A stretch of 25,302 nucleotides of DNA from an uncultured Mollicutes bacterium (lineage in GTDB: Bacteria > Bacillota_I > Bacilli_A > RFN20 > CAG-288), in assembly GCA_900549915.1 (NCBI GenBank), contig URQF01000009.1, positions 1 through 25,302 of the forward strand, read 5' to 3'. The translations under genes were made by a program, and so were the position numbers. Positions 25,216 through 25,302 of this stretch are shown one piece after another (position 1 is the stretch's first letter; the number at the start of each line of letters is the position of its first letter). Below the pieces are notes generated by a model that saw only the letters and a list, made by a program, of their open reading frames with translations, was not told where the DNA came from and searched no databases.

Positions 25216-25302
25216 TTTTGACGGTAATCTGGACTATGTCAGTGAGGATGATTATACGGAAGAGTTGTGGAATGAGTTGTCACGTAAGCGAGAGGGACAT
25301 CT
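25214..25302 (+). CDS. Possible fragment of an unrelated gene at the window edge
   Basis: Beyond the point where dnaN similarity ends, the plus strand reads open to the edge as IFDGNLDYVSEDDYTEEL, then WNELSRKREGH. It has protein-like composition and uses TTG, CGA and GGA codons unlike its neighbours. No start codon or family was recognised. It could equally be chance open sequence 29 codons long. Confidence 0.25.
   Translation, partial: MFDGNLDYVSEDDYTEELWNELSRKREGH

Noticed and set aside
1..25302. tRNA, rRNA, CRISPR array, insertion sequence or prophage
   Set aside because: No cloverleaf, repeat-spacer series, transposase or phage structural gene was seen on either strand.

Overview
The window reads as chromosome from an uncultured, low-to-moderate GC, single-membrane bacterium of the class Bacilli. 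Lipobox signal peptides, Gram-positive ribosome binding sites, Opp transporter proteins with long insertions and a CcpA-type operator all fit. Every convincing gene lies on the minus strand. No rRNA, tRNA, CRISPR array or insertion sequence was seen.

The main result concerns the genetic code. In gene after gene the codon AGG sits where the protein family has methionine: OppD SGGMRQR, OppF KMQMIFQDP and DPRMTV, OppB DPRIRMG, peptidase T AHMDTSP, MFS ENMYLN, GH2 HPSIIM. Conserved arginines are written CGT, CGC, CGA or AGA instead. AGG is therefore almost certainly read as Met. This reassignment has been reported from a computational screen (Shulgina and Eddy, 2021) for a clade of uncultivated Bacilli. 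Protein letters below use Met for AGG where stated, and standard-code translations of this window carry many false Arg residues.

Layout, in the direction of transcription (high to low coordinates). (1) 25302-24460: a dnaN gene lacking its first domain, broken at about 25213 against unrelated sequence. (2) 24447-16922: a closely packed run of MFS transporter, GH2 glycosidase, a 1043-residue coiled-coil protein with two worn HNH-like domains, and peptidase T. A parS/Noc-site-like palindrome lies just before pepT. (3) 16705-12557: a large secreted, membrane-anchored S8 protease, with a cre-like box and an operator-like inverted repeat upstream. A strong terminator and a small DUF3899-like membrane protein follow. 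(4) 11970-2837: the oppABCDF oligopeptide transport operon. OppC has an external domain of about 360 residues, and OppD and OppF have lysine-rich insertions in their ATPase domains. (5) 2618-175: a lipoprotein of unknown function, a terminator, and a small membrane-bound zinc-ribbon protein with its own terminator. (6) 1-100: structured non-coding sequence of unknown identity.

The genes suggest a peptide-feeding route. The S8 protease would cut external protein, OppA would capture the peptides, OppBCDF would import them, and peptidase T would trim tripeptides inside. The MFS-GH2 pair suggests parallel uptake and cleavage of a glycoside or oligosaccharide.
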